From Paraclostridium ghonii (GTDB taxonomy: Bacteria > Bacillota > Clostridia > Peptostreptococcales > Peptostreptococcaceae): DNA of 64,000 nt. The notes under the pieces were generated by a model. The model ran no database searches, was not told the DNA's origin, and saw only the letters and a program-made list of their open reading frames with translations. The translations under genes and the position numbers were made by a program. Each line of letters opens with the position of its first letter. The first letter of the stretch is position 1. Positions 43,837 through 52,184 of the stretch are shown here, piece by piece. The DNA lies in assembly GCF_030815085.1 (NCBI RefSeq), contig NZ_JAUSWG010000001.1. The stretch is one strand, 5' to 3'.

Positions 43837-44841
43837 ATGAGTGAAAAGAAAATAATATTTAGTGGTGCTCAACCATCAGGGAAATTAACATTAGGGAACT
43901 ATCTTGGAGCTATAAAAAATTGGAATGATCTACAAGAAGATTATAATTGTTATTATAGTGTAGTAGATCTACATGCAATAACAGTTCCTCAAGAAGCTAA
44001 AAATTTAAGAGCAAATACAATGCAATTATTAGCTCAATATATAGCAAGTGGATTAGATCCAGAAAAAAATACTATATTTATACAATCGCATGTTAGTTGT
44101 CATACAGAGCTTATGTGGATTTTAAACACAATGACATATATGGGTGAGTTAAGTAGAATGACTCAATTTAAGGATAAGTCTCAAAAAAGTGAAGCTAACT
44201 TAAATGCAGGTTTATTTACTTATCCAGTTTTAATGGCTGCAGATATATTATTATACCAAACTGATTTAGTTCCAGTTGGAGATGATCAAAAACAACACCT
44301 GGAGTTAGCTAGAGACTTAGCAAGTAGATTTAACAATAGATATAGTCCTACATTTAAAGTTCCAGAACCATATATACCAAAAGCTGGAGCTAGAGTAATG
44401 AGTTTACAAGAGCCAACTAAAAAAATGAGTAAATCAGATGAGAATGAAAATGGATATATATTATTAGTTGATGATGCAGATGCAATAAGAAGAAAAATAA
44501 AAAGAAGTGTTACAGATTCAATTGGCGTAGTTAAATACAGTGATGAACAACCAGGAATAAAAAATCTTTTAGATATATATTCAAAGCTTGACAATAAGTC
44601 CATAGAAAGCTTAGTTTCTATGTACGAAGATAAAGGATATGGAGATTTTAAAAATGATGTAGCTGAAGTTATAGTAGAAACTTTAAAACCTATAAAAGAT
44701 CAGTATGAATACTTATTATCAAATAAAGATTATTTAGAGGATATATATGCTAAAGGTGCTCAAAAAGCAGAGTATCAAGCCAGAAAAACACTAAGAAAAG
44801 TTTATAAAAAAGTTGGATTAGTAGAAAGAAAATTCTTATAG
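43837..44841 (+). CDS. trpS: Tryptophanyl-tRNA synthetase
   Basis: Class Ic synthetase, 334 aa. The HIGH-type motif is TLGN at 18-21 (GAQPSGKLTLGNYLGA) and the KMSKS loop is intact (KKMSKSDENE near 196). Typical DLHAITVPQ near 47 and PVGDDQKQHLELARDLA near 147 are present. Sequence suggests a standard bacterial enzyme. Expression should be induced by uncharged tRNA-Trp through the T-box 5' of mtnN, with both genes on one transcript. Confidence 0.97.
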   Translation: MSEKKIIFSGAQPSGKLTLGNYLGAIKNWNDLQEDYNCYYSVVDLHAITVPQEAKNLRANTMQLLAQYIASGLDPEKNTIFIQSHVSCHTELMWILNTMTYMGELSRMTQFKDKSQKSEANLNAGLFTYPVLMAADILLYQTDLVPVGDDQKQHLELARDLASRFNNRYSPTFKVPEPYIPKAGARVMSLQEPTKKMSKSDENENGYILLVDDADAIRRKIKRSVTDSIGVVKYSDEQPGIKNLLDIYSKLDNKSIESLVSMYEDKGYGDFKNDVAEVIVETLKPIKDQYEYLLSNKDYLEDIYAKGAQKAEYQARKTLRKVYKKVGLVERKFL

Positions 44842-44851
44842 TTTTAAAATT

Positions 44852-44879
44852 AAAAGTCCTAATTAATAGGGCTTTTTTT
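44852..44879 (+). terminator. Terminator after trpS
   Basis: AAAAGTCCTA and TAGGGCTTTT pair over nine or ten positions with a wobble, followed by T residues. Confidence 0.8.
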
Positions 44880-44951
44880 GTATTTAAAATATAAAAGTTG
44901 GAATAATAAAATTGTGAAAAGTTTTTCTATATAAAGAGGACGTGTTTAAAT

Positions 44952-45353
44952 TTGAAACTATATAGATTAGGTAATAAAAAAAAGACAAAAAAAATAGATA
45001 TAGAAAAAATTGAAGTAGTAAAAATGAAAGATATTGATAAAAAAATACATGGGGATGATGAGTCGGGGGCACTACTAAGAGCAATTGAGATTGCAAACAA
45101 TAGAATAGATAGTTTGTTGCATATGTTTGAAAGAAGTAGAATAAGAGATTATATGATTTTAACAGATAGTAGAAGAAGGATGTTTGCAACTAATTTTATA
45201 GCAGGGTTAGGTAAAGGTTTTGGCCAAGCTATAGGATTTAGTGTTTTAACAGCACTATTTTTATATATTATTTCTCAATGGGTTAATCTACCTATAATAG
45301 GAGAATATATAGCTGAATTTTTAGATATGGTAGATACTTTTAGAAGAAAGTAG
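44952..45353 (+). CDS. DUF5665-type membrane protein
   Basis: A 133-aa protein with a long basic, helical N-terminus (KMKDIDKKIHGDDESGALLR, IEIANNRIDSLLHMFERSR) and one membrane span near 92-112 (FGQAIGFSVLTALFLYIIS) followed by a short tail. It resembles DUF5665 proteins of clostridia, of unknown function. Start TTG is 8-10 nt after AGAGGACG; the first ATG would come 24 codons later and lacks a good ribosome site. It lies 11 bp upstream of the DksA-like gene. Confidence 0.65.
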   Translation: MKLYRLGNKKKTKKIDIEKIEVVKMKDIDKKIHGDDESGALLRAIEIANNRIDSLLHMFERSRIRDYMILTDSRRRMFATNFIAGLGKGFGQAIGFSVLTALFLYIISQWVNLPIIGEYIAEFLDMVDTFRRK

Positions 45354-45364
45354 AGGTAGAATTT

Positions 45365-45856
45365 ATGAATAATGAAAAATATGAAAAAATTTTAAAAAAA
45401 GAAAAAAATAACATAACAAAGTTAGTATATGAGATGGAGGATAATACTGTCTTTGGAAATACTGATAAGCATACGAGTGAAAAATATACATCAGGAGAAC
45501 TTTCAAGCTATGATAATCATCTTGCGGATATAGGTAGTGAAGTGTACATGCAAGAAATGCAAAATAGTTTAACGAATCATGAAAAATTTAAGTTAAATGA
45601 AATAGATAATGCTTTATACAAAATAAAAAATGGGTCTTATGGAGTTTGTGAAAGTTGTAAAAAAAATATAGAAGAAGATCGCTTAGACTTTATTCCAGAA
45701 ACTAGACTATGTTTAACTTGTGCTAAAAAAGAGGAAAGACCAGTAAATAACATAGAAAGTGTCAGCATAAAAGATAACTTTAGCGGACCTAACTTATACA
45801 CGAGAGAGGTTAAAGAATTAGTTGATATGAATAGAGACATGAAACACGACGATTAG
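45365..45856 (+). CDS. TraR/DksA-type C4 zinc-finger protein (YteA-like)
   Basis: A 163-aa protein with a coiled coil N-terminus and a four-cysteine zinc finger: C95, C98, C116 and C119 (YGVCESCKKNI ... RLCLTCAKKEE). It resembles the YteA/YocK group of Firmicutes, often annotated as sporulation or general stress proteins, rather than ppGpp-dependent DksA; the acidic coiled-coil tip that meets RNA polymerase is not evident. Stop is 15 bp before the deacetylase gene. Confidence 0.8.
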   Translation: MNNEKYEKILKKEKNNITKLVYEMEDNTVFGNTDKHTSEKYTSGELSSYDNHLADIGSEVYMQEMQNSLTNHEKFKLNEIDNALYKIKNGSYGVCESCKKNIEEDRLDFIPETRLCLTCAKKEERPVNNIESVSIKDNFSGPNLYTREVKELVDMNRDMKHDD

Positions 45857-45871
45857 AAAAGAGGCGGTAGT

Positions 45872-46603
45872 ATGAAAAAATTAATTATACCTATATTTTT
45901 TTTAATTTTAGTATTAGGTATATTTAACATGCCAAAATTAGATGAAAGTGAAGTTTTTAATAATAACAATAATATTTCAAAAAAATATGAAGATATTATT
46001 ATTAAAAATGGCAGTGATGAGAAAAAAGTTATTGCACTAACTTTTGATGATGGACCAGATGAAGATTTTACACCACAGATATTAGATATATTAAAAAAAT
46101 ACAATGCAAAAGCTACATTTTTCGTAGTAGGACAAAAAGTTGGATGGAACCCAGAAATTGTAAAAAGAGCATATAATGAAGGTCATGAAATAGGAAATCA
46201 TACATTTACGCATATAAATGTATGCAATAATTCACAAGAAACAATAAAAAGTGAAATTATAAAGACGCAAGAAATTATAAAAAAAGTCATAGGAAAAGAA
46301 CCAACTTGGTTTAGACCTCCATATAGAGCTATAAATGAAAATTTATTTAATTTAATGAAATCAAAAGATATGAAAGTTGTATTATGGTCTGATTTTGATG
46401 CAAGGGATTGGAGCAATCCAGGTGTAGAAAGTATTGTTAACACTATAGAAAAAAATGCTAAAAATGGTAGTATAATTTTACTTCACGACTATAATAGTAT
46501 AAGAAATGATAAATCTCAAACTATAAAATCATTAGAATGCATAATTCCTGAGTTGCAAAAACTAGGATATGAATTTGTAACTATATCAGAACTTGTAAAA
46601 TAG
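45872..46603 (+). CDS. Polysaccharide deacetylase (NodB-domain), secreted or membrane anchored
   Basis: A 243-aa protein with an N-terminal signal or anchor helix (about 4-19), then a NodB domain. TFDDGPD has the catalytic D59 and metal-binding D60; H110 and H114 (GNHTFTH) are the other zinc ligands; RPPYRAIN near 150 and LLHDYN near 208 are conserved. These enzymes remove N-acetyl groups from GlcNAc or MurNAc in wall or cortex. Substrate is not readable. Sporulation-linked members (PdaA/PdaB) are related. It ends in a perfect palindrome. Confidence 0.9.
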   Translation: MKKLIIPIFFLILVLGIFNMPKLDESEVFNNNNNISKKYEDIIIKNGSDEKKVIALTFDDGPDEDFTPQILDILKKYNAKATFFVVGQKVGWNPEIVKRAYNEGHEIGNHTFTHINVCNNSQETIKSEIIKTQEIIKKVIGKEPTWFRPPYRAINENLFNLMKSKDMKVVLWSDFDARDWSNPGVESIVNTIEKNAKNGSIILLHDYNSIRNDKSQTIKSLECIIPELQKLGYEFVTISELVK

Positions 46604-46653
46604 ATTATAATGAAAAGAAGATAGCTATAGCTATCTTCTTTTCATTATAATCT
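46602..46653. repeat. 52-bp perfect palindrome, probable bidirectional terminator
   Basis: A 26-bp arm beginning AGATTATAATGAAAAG, followed without a loop by its exact complement. It overlaps the stop codon of the deacetylase. A T tract (TTCTTTTC) lies only within the arm. Terminator or mRNA-end stabiliser is likely. Confidence 0.75.
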
Positions 46654-46720
46654 GTATTGCCCCTATATATATTAATATATATAATATATATAGACTAAAA
46701 TAATTGAGGAGGATATTTTT

Positions 46721-47164
46721 TTGATATATATACTGATTATATTAGGATTAATAGGATTAGATCAAATATCTAAATTTTTAGCTATAAAGTATTTAGTTAA
46801 TATAGGGAGTATACCTATAATAGAAAATATATTTCACTTAACATATGTTGAAAATAGAGGAGCAGCATTTGGAATGTTTCAAAATAATCAAATGATATTC
46901 GTAGTTGTCGCTTTATTTGCATGTGTATTTGGACTGTATTACTTATATAAAAACCGAGTAAACTTACTTGGGAAAAGTGCTATTATTCTTATAATATCAG
47001 GAGCAATAGGAAATCTTATAGATAGATTAAGACTAGGATTTGTAGTAGATTATTTCGATTTTAGGATAATTTGGGATTATGTATTTAATATAGCAGATGT
47101 GTTTGTAGTTATAGGAACTATACTTTTGTGTATATACATAATATTTTTTGAAAATGACAAGTAG
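46721..47164 (+). CDS. lspA: Lipoprotein signal peptidase
   Basis: Aspartic protease that cuts signal peptides of lipidated prolipoproteins; it works after Lgt. The 147-aa protein has four spans and the family motifs LDQISKFLA near 9, VENRGAAFGMF near 46, GNLIDRLRLGFVVDYFDF near 102 and FNIADVFVVIG near 126; the catalytic aspartates are in the last two. Translation starts at TTG, 8 nt after GAGGAGG. It lies 8 bp before the pseudouridine synthase gene. Confidence 0.96.
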   Translation: MIYILIILGLIGLDQISKFLAIKYLVNIGSIPIIENIFHLTYVENRGAAFGMFQNNQMIFVVVALFACVFGLYYLYKNRVNLLGKSAIILIISGAIGNLIDRLRLGFVVDYFDFRIIWDYVFNIADVFVVIGTILLCIYIIFFENDK

Positions 47165-47172
47165 GTGAAATT

Positions 47173-48084
47173 ATGGAAGAAATAAGACAGTTTTTAGTGA
47201 TAGATGAAGAAGAAGGAGACAGACTAGATGTTTATTTATCTGGGCAACTAGGAGATATGTCTAGAAGTTATATTCAAAAAATTATAAAAGATAAAAAAGT
47301 TAATGTTAATGGGAAAATAGAAAAAGCTAAGTATTTGGTTAAAGAAGATGACCATATAACTATTGAGATACCAGCACCAAAGCTTCTTGAAGTAACACCA
47401 CAAAATATACCGATTGATATTGTTTATGAAGATGGTGACTTAATAATAGTAAATAAACCACAAAACATGGTTGTTCATCCAGCTCCTGGAAATTACGATA
47501 ATACATTAGTAAATGCAATTTTATATCATTGTAAAGGAAACTTATCTTCTATAAATGGAATTATAAGACCTGGAATAGTACACAGAATAGACAAAGATAC
47601 ATCTGGACTTTTGATGATTGCAAAAAACAATAATTCTCATAACTCACTAGCACAACAACTAAAGGATCACTCAATAACTAGAGAGTATGAATTTATATGC
47701 CATGGAGTTATGAAAGAAGATAAAATAACAGTGGATAAACCTATTGGAAGAAATCCTAAAGATAGATTGAAAATGGGTATAGTTAAGGATGGAAAGAATG
47801 CAGTTACTCATTTTGAAGTAATAAATAGATATGAAAGCTTTACTCATGTTAAAGCAACTTTAGAAACTGGAAGAACTCATCAAATAAGAGTACATGCATT
47901 ATCTTTAAATCATCCGTTATTAGGAGACCCTCTATATGGGCCTAAAAATAATAAATTTGGAGTTAAAGGTCAAACATTACATGCTAGAAAGTTAGGGTTT
48001 ATACACCCTACAACTAATGAATATATGGTATTTAATTCAGAACTTCCAAAATATTTCAGCAATTTAATAGGGAAAATAAAATAA
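47173..48084 (+). CDS. RluA-family pseudouridine synthase (YlyB/RluD-like)
   Basis: A 303-aa enzyme with an N-terminal S4 RNA-binding domain (about 15-75) and a catalytic domain. HRIDKDTSGLLMIAKN starts at H137, with the catalytic D140. A late LLGDPLYGP segment is normal. The neighbour lspA matches the lspA-ylyB pair of Bacillus. The modified position in 23S rRNA (RluD sites 1911, 1915, 1917) is inferred, not shown. PyrR leader and pyrR follow, as in Bacillus. Confidence 0.92.
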   Translation: MEEIRQFLVIDEEEGDRLDVYLSGQLGDMSRSYIQKIIKDKKVNVNGKIEKAKYLVKEDDHITIEIPAPKLLEVTPQNIPIDIVYEDGDLIIVNKPQNMVVHPAPGNYDNTLVNAILYHCKGNLSSINGIIRPGIVHRIDKDTSGLLMIAKNNNSHNSLAQQLKDHSITREYEFICHGVMKEDKITVDKPIGRNPKDRLKMGIVKDGKNAVTHFEVINRYESFTHVKATLETGRTHQIRVHALSLNHPLLGDPLYGPKNNKFGVKGQTLHARKLGFIHPTTNEYMVFNSELPKYFSNLIGKIK

Positions 48085-48090
48085 AAACAG

Positions 48091-48119
48091 TTGTTAAAAG
48101 CAATTTATTATTATATAAT
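48091..48119 (+). promoter_or_regulatory. Sigma-A promoter for the pyrR leader
   Basis: TTGTTA (48091-48096) and TATAAT (48114-48119) are 17 bp apart and precede the PyrR leader by about 20 bp. Confidence 0.75.
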
Positions 48120-48137
48120 TATAAAAAATGAATGTTA

Positions 48138-48248
48138 CCTTTAATTGATACAGAGAGATCAAAAGGCGAGATAACAAGAACTTATATAATATAAGATTCT
48201 TTATATTTGATAAGCATGCTTCTTGCCTAATGGTAGGAAGCTTTTTTT
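48138..48248 (+). promoter_or_regulatory. PyrR-controlled attenuator ahead of pyrR
   Basis: A PyrR-type binding hairpin (48138-48166: CCTTT, GAT, loop ACAGAGAG, ATC, AAAAGG) is followed by a possible antiterminator (CAAGAA near 48174 can pair with TTCTTG near 48220) and a terminator hairpin (48218-48241) with a T tract. UMP-bound PyrR would favour termination. Between terminator and pyrR, 48249-48310 holds a relatively GC-rich stretch with no ORF. Confidence 0.8.
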
Positions 48249-48326
48249 GAGCAACGGACAAAGTCGTTGGCGACATGAGAGAAGCGAGTTTTGAGGGAAT
48301 TACCTTATGATAAAAGGAGGATTTAA

Positions 48327-48860
48327 ATGAAAGAAAAGGCTCAATTAATGGACGAAAAAGCTATGGGAAGAGCTATAACTAGAGTAAGCCATGAAATTAT
48401 AGAAAAAAATAAAGGTGTAGAAGATGTTGTTTTAGTAGGAATAAAAACTAGAGGAGTTCCTATAGCAGATAGAATAGCAAAAAAAATCGAGAGTATAGAA
48501 GAGGTATGTGTAAATACTGGTGAAATTGATATAACTTTATACAGAGATGATTTAAAAAAGATAGATACAGATCCAGTTATAAATGGAAGTGACATAAAAT
48601 TTGATATAAATGATAAAGTAGTAATATTAGTTGATGATGTTTTATATACAGGAAGAACAGTAAGAGCAGCTTTAGACGCTATTATGGATATAGGTAGACC
48701 TAAATCTATACAATTAGCTGTTTTAGTTGATAGAGGCCATAGGGAATTACCTGTAAGGGCTGATTATGTAGGTAAAAATGTTCCTACATCAAAACATGAA
48801 GTAATTTCAGTTATGTTAAGTGAAACTGATGGAAAAGATTCAGTAACTATAAACGAATAG
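48327..48860 (+). CDS. pyrR: Pyrimidine operon attenuator PyrR / uracil phosphoribosyltransferase
   Basis: Binds pyr leader RNA in response to UMP and also has uracil phosphoribosyltransferase activity. The 177-aa protein has the PRPP-binding motif VILVDDVLYTGRTVRAALDA near 93-112 and the LVGIKTRGVPIADRIAKKI segment near 33. Length and both features are standard. It is regulated by its own leader, and a second leader precedes uraA. No other pyr biosynthesis genes follow, so they must be elsewhere. Confidence 0.97.
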   Translation: MKEKAQLMDEKAMGRAITRVSHEIIEKNKGVEDVVLVGIKTRGVPIADRIAKKIESIEEVCVNTGEIDITLYRDDLKKIDTDPVINGSDIKFDINDKVVILVDDVLYTGRTVRAALDAIMDIGRPKSIQLAVLVDRGHRELPVRADYVGKNVPTSKHEVISVMLSETDGKDSVTINE

Positions 48861-48886
48861 AAGCATAAACTTATATAAGGTTAACG

Positions 48887-48960
48887 CCTTTTAATTCAGT
48901 ACAGAGATACTGAAAAAGGGAGAATTATTTCTCCCAAATTAAAAATAGGGAGGTTTTTTT
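48887..48960 (+). promoter_or_regulatory. PyrR switch overlapping the uraA ribosome site
   Basis: Three alternative hairpins are visible. The PyrR-type binding hairpin (48887-48919, loop ACAGAGAT) excludes GGGAGAA/TTCTCCC (48918-48935). The latter excludes CTCCC (48931-48935) with GGGAG (48948-48952). The last is followed directly by T7 and the ATG. GGGAGG (48948-48953) is also the ribosome site, so the same fold can both terminate and hide it. PyrR-UMP binding therefore predicts repression. Confidence 0.75.
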
Positions 48961-50208
48961 ATGAAAAAAACAATGTTATCATTACAACATTTATTAGCTA
49001 TGTTTGGAGCTACGGTTTTAGTACCGATATTAACAGGATTTGACCCAGCTGTTGCAATTTTCTGTGCAGGAGTAGGAACATTAATATTTCATGCATGTAC
49101 AAAAGGAGTAGTTCCAGTTTTTTTAGGATCAAGCTTTGCATTTATCCCGGTTATATTAGCAGCTAAAGAAGCTCACAATGGTGATTTAGCTTACGCTCAA
49201 GGTGGGATAATAGTAGCAGGTCTTATATATTTAATAATGTCAGTTATAGTAAAAAAAGTAGGGGTAGAAAAGATAAAAAAATATTTTCCACCTCAAGTTG
49301 TTGGAGCAATGATAGCAGTTATAGGGCTTAACTTATTACCTACTGCAGTCAATATGGCATCAAATAACTTTTTAATAGCAATCATGACATTAGGATTAGC
49401 AATAGCAATAAATGTATTTTGTAAGGGATTTATAAAGCAATTAAATATAATAATCGCTGTAGCTATAGGATATACAGTATCGTTAATATTAGGAAATGTA
49501 GATGTTTCGTTTATGAGTGCAAACACATCTCTTTTACAAGTACCAAGCTTTACATTACCAAAATTTAGCTTAGAAGCGATAGTATTAATTGCACCTGTGG
49601 TTTTAGCGGTATTCATGGAACATATAGGAGACATGACTACTAATGGAACTGTAGTTGGAAAGAATTTCATAGAAGAACCAGGACTTCATAGAACGTTAAT
49701 GGGAGATGCATTAGCTACTATTGTTGCAGGATTTTTAGGAGGACCAGCAAATACGACTTATGGCGAAAATACAGCTGTACTTGCTATAACTAAAAATTAT
49801 GATCCATCAATATTAAGAAGAACTGCTATATGTGCAATATTACTTGCATGTGTAAGTAAGTTTGGTGGATTTTTACAAAGCATACCTATAGAAGTTATGG
49901 GTGGAATAAGTATAATGTTATTCTCAATGATTGCATATGTAGGTTTAAAAACAATAAATGATAGTAAATGTGTAGGAAATAAAAAGAATATAATAATAAT
50001 CGCTACTATAATGGTAATAGGGATAGGAACTACTTATTTAAGCAATAGAGGGATTGTTATAGGTATACCTATAACTAACACTGTTACAATAACAGGATTA
50101 AGTTTAGCAGCAATAGTAGGTATTATATTAAATAGAATATTAAATAAAGAAGAGTTTAAAAAGGATGTTAAAGAAGAAAGAGAAGTTCTTAGCTCTCAAG
50201 CTATATAA
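48961..50208 (+). CDS. uraA: Uracil:proton symporter (NCS2 family)
   Basis: A 415-aa membrane transporter for uracil. About 12-14 membrane spans are expected. Family features are GATVLVPILTGF near 17, FLGSSFAFIPVI near 57, VAVFMEHIGDMT near 220 and GGPANTTYGEN near 260, in the transport core. It follows the PyrR leader, and most transcripts probably come through from pyrR. It converges with rqcH across a shared bidirectional terminator. Confidence 0.96.
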   Translation: MKKTMLSLQHLLAMFGATVLVPILTGFDPAVAIFCAGVGTLIFHACTKGVVPVFLGSSFAFIPVILAAKEAHNGDLAYAQGGIIVAGLIYLIMSVIVKKVGVEKIKKYFPPQVVGAMIAVIGLNLLPTAVNMASNNFLIAIMTLGLAIAINVFCKGFIKQLNIIIAVAIGYTVSLILGNVDVSFMSANTSLLQVPSFTLPKFSLEAIVLIAPVVLAVFMEHIGDMTTNGTVVGKNFIEEPGLHRTLMGDALATIVAGFLGGPANTTYGENTAVLAITKNYDPSILRRTAICAILLACVSKFGGFLQSIPIEVMGGISIMLFSMIAYVGLKTINDSKCVGNKKNIIIIATIMVIGIGTTYLSNRGIVIGIPITNTVTITGLSLAAIVGIILNRILNKEEFKKDVKEEREVLSSQAI

Positions 50209-50217
50209 AATAAATAT

Positions 50218-50256
50218 AAACTAAAAAAACAGGGATTAACCCTGTTTTTTTAGTTT
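50218..50256. terminator. Bidirectional terminator between uraA and rqcH
   Basis: Perfect 17-bp arms (50218-50234 and 50240-50256) with a 5-nt loop carry an A tract on one side and a T tract on the other. The end of rqcH lies inside it, so its last codons form one arm. Confidence 0.9.
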
Positions 50257-52005
50257 AACAACTAGTTCTTCAGATGGAGTTACATAAATAGTGCTATTTG
50301 TTTCGTATATAACCATTCCAGGTTTAGAACCGTTTGGTTTTTTTACATTTTTCTTTAATGTATAATCAACAGGAACCTGAGATGACAATTTAGATTTACT
50401 GAAAAATGCAGCTAACATCGCTCCTTCAAATATTGTGGATTCTGGAATTTCATTTCCATTGGATTTAATAATAACATGAGAACCTGGAATGTTTTTAGTA
50501 TGCATCCACAAATCATCATTGTTAGCAACTCTTAGTGTTAGAAAATCATTTTGTTTATTATTTTTACCGACCAATATTGTAAATCCATCAGAAGATAAGA
50601 ATTCATTTGGTTTAGTGGTCAAAGTATTTTTTTCTTTTTTACATTTAACTTTACCACGCATATAACCAAGTTTTTGAAGTTCTTCTTTTATATCGTTAAG
50701 TTCAGCTAGGTTATCGCAGTTATCTATGCTAAGCATTATATTTTCAAGATAATTAATTTCTTCTAAACTAATTTCTACTTGAGCGCTTATTTCTTTTTTT
50801 GCATGTTTTAACTTAGTATACTTTTTAAAGTATTTCTGAGCATTTTCAGATGGTGTTAAATTAGGGTTTAACTCTATTTTTATATTAGTACAATTTTCAT
50901 CATAAAAATTTTGTACTTCTATAAGCTTCATACCTTTTTCAACCATATAAATATATGAAGTTATAAGTTCTCCTTTGATTTTATATTTTATTGCATTGTC
51001 TGATTCTTTAAGCTCTAGTTCTTGTTTTTTCAACTTATTATAAAGTCTATCTAACTTTATAGATATACTTTTTTTAAAGTCCGATGCACGCTGATTTATT
51101 CTTTCTTTAGTATCTTTATTAGCATAGAAACTTTCTATTACTGATGAAATACTTTCATTATTAATAACTTTTAGATTTTTAAATAGAGAAAGATTTATAC
51201 AACTAAAATCTAGAAGTTTATCAATAGCAGGATCTATAGCTAAACATGGATTGTAATTTGCGGTTTTTACATCTTGCATAATATTTGTAAATTCTTTATA
51301 CAGTGTATCAAAACTTTCATCGTCTAAATCTGAAGTTAAAATAGAGATATCTAAATTAGACCTAGAACAAATCTCTTTTGATACAGTTGGGCTTATCCCT
51401 AAAAATTTAGAGTATATAGATTTTGATATAGATCCATTAAAATCTTTAAGAATACCTTTAAAGATGTCTATAGAAATTGAATCAAGAGGATTTAATTTAT
51501 CCTGAGCAGGAGGTAAGGTATATGTTATACCAGGGAGTATTTGCCTTACTCTACTAACGCTAGGTGGTATTCTTTTTATAGAATCTACTACTTTATCTTC
51601 TTCATGAGTAAGGATTATATTACTGTGTCTTCCCATAATTTCTATTATTAAATCTTTAGTAGTTTTTGATTTTAATTCATCTAGAGATTCAATTGTTACT
51701 TTTATAATTCTTTCAAAACCAACTTGAGAAATGCTAACTATATTTCCACTTTGGATATACTTTCTAAGTAACATGCAAAACATAGGAGCATTTATAGGAT
51801 TTTCCTTTTTATACGAATCAGAAAGATAAATTCTAGGATTAGATGAGCTTGCACTTAGTACTAGCTTAAAATTCTCTTTATTATTTCTTATATGTAAAAC
51901 TATTTCATCATTTTCTGGTTGATATATTTTATCTATTTTTCCGCCAACTAATTTAGAAGATAGTTCATCACAAATAGAATGAACAACTAAACCATCGAAT
52001 GCCAT
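50236..52005 (-). CDS. rqcH: Ribosome quality control protein RqcH (NFACT/Rqc2 family)
   Basis: RqcH recruits tRNA-Ala to stalled 50S subunits and adds C-terminal alanine tails. The 589-aa protein has the NFACT-N domain (MAFDGLVVHSICDELSSKLV), coiled-coil helices at about 280-440, and the NFACT-R domain (SSDGFTILVGKNNKQND, DDLWMHTKNIPGSHVII). I start it at ATG 52005, with GAAAGGAGTGAT on the reverse strand; a frame 18 codons longer lacks a ribosome site. It is the only gene on this strand. YlmH at 38 kb acts in the same rescue pathway. Confidence 0.95.
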   Translation of the reverse strand: MAFDGLVVHSICDELSSKLVGGKIDKIYQPENDEIVLHIRNNKENFKLVLSASSSNPRIYLSDSYKKENPINAPMFCMLLRKYIQSGNIVSISQVGFERIIKVTIESLDELKSKTTKDLIIEIMGRHSNIILTHEEDKVVDSIKRIPPSVSRVRQILPGITYTLPPAQDKLNPLDSISIDIFKGILKDFNGSISKSIYSKFLGISPTVSKEICSRSNLDISILTSDLDDESFDTLYKEFTNIMQDVKTANYNPCLAIDPAIDKLLDFSCINLSLFKNLKVINNESISSVIESFYANKDTKERINQRASDFKKSISIKLDRLYNKLKKQELELKESDNAIKYKIKGELITSYIYMVEKGMKLIEVQNFYDENCTNIKIELNPNLTPSENAQKYFKKYTKLKHAKKEISAQVEISLEEINYLENIMLSIDNCDNLAELNDIKEELQKLGYMRGKVKCKKEKNTLTTKPNEFLSSDGFTILVGKNNKQNDFLTLRVANNDDLWMHTKNIPGSHVIIKSNGNEIPESTIFEGAMLAAFFSKSKLSSQVPVDYTLKKNVKKPNGSKPGMVIYETNSTIYVTPSEELVVKLKKQG

Positions 52006-52184
52006 AATATCACTCCTTTCAAAATTTATTGATAAGTAGATTATTACACATATACACAATAATGTGAATATAATATTTAGAATATAGTCTAAAATAATAT
52101 ATAGTTTATACTCAATATAATTTCCTTTTATGAATAAAATATTGTATAATAAGCTAAGAATTCAAATTTATAGGAGGGATATAA

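Noticed and set aside
48249..48310. Possible tRNA or small RNA fragment
   Set aside because: No cloverleaf, TψC or anticodon arm could be drawn; too short.
52006..52059. Extended N-terminus of RqcH
   Set aside because: No ribosome site; the family start MAFDGL has a very strong one at 52005.
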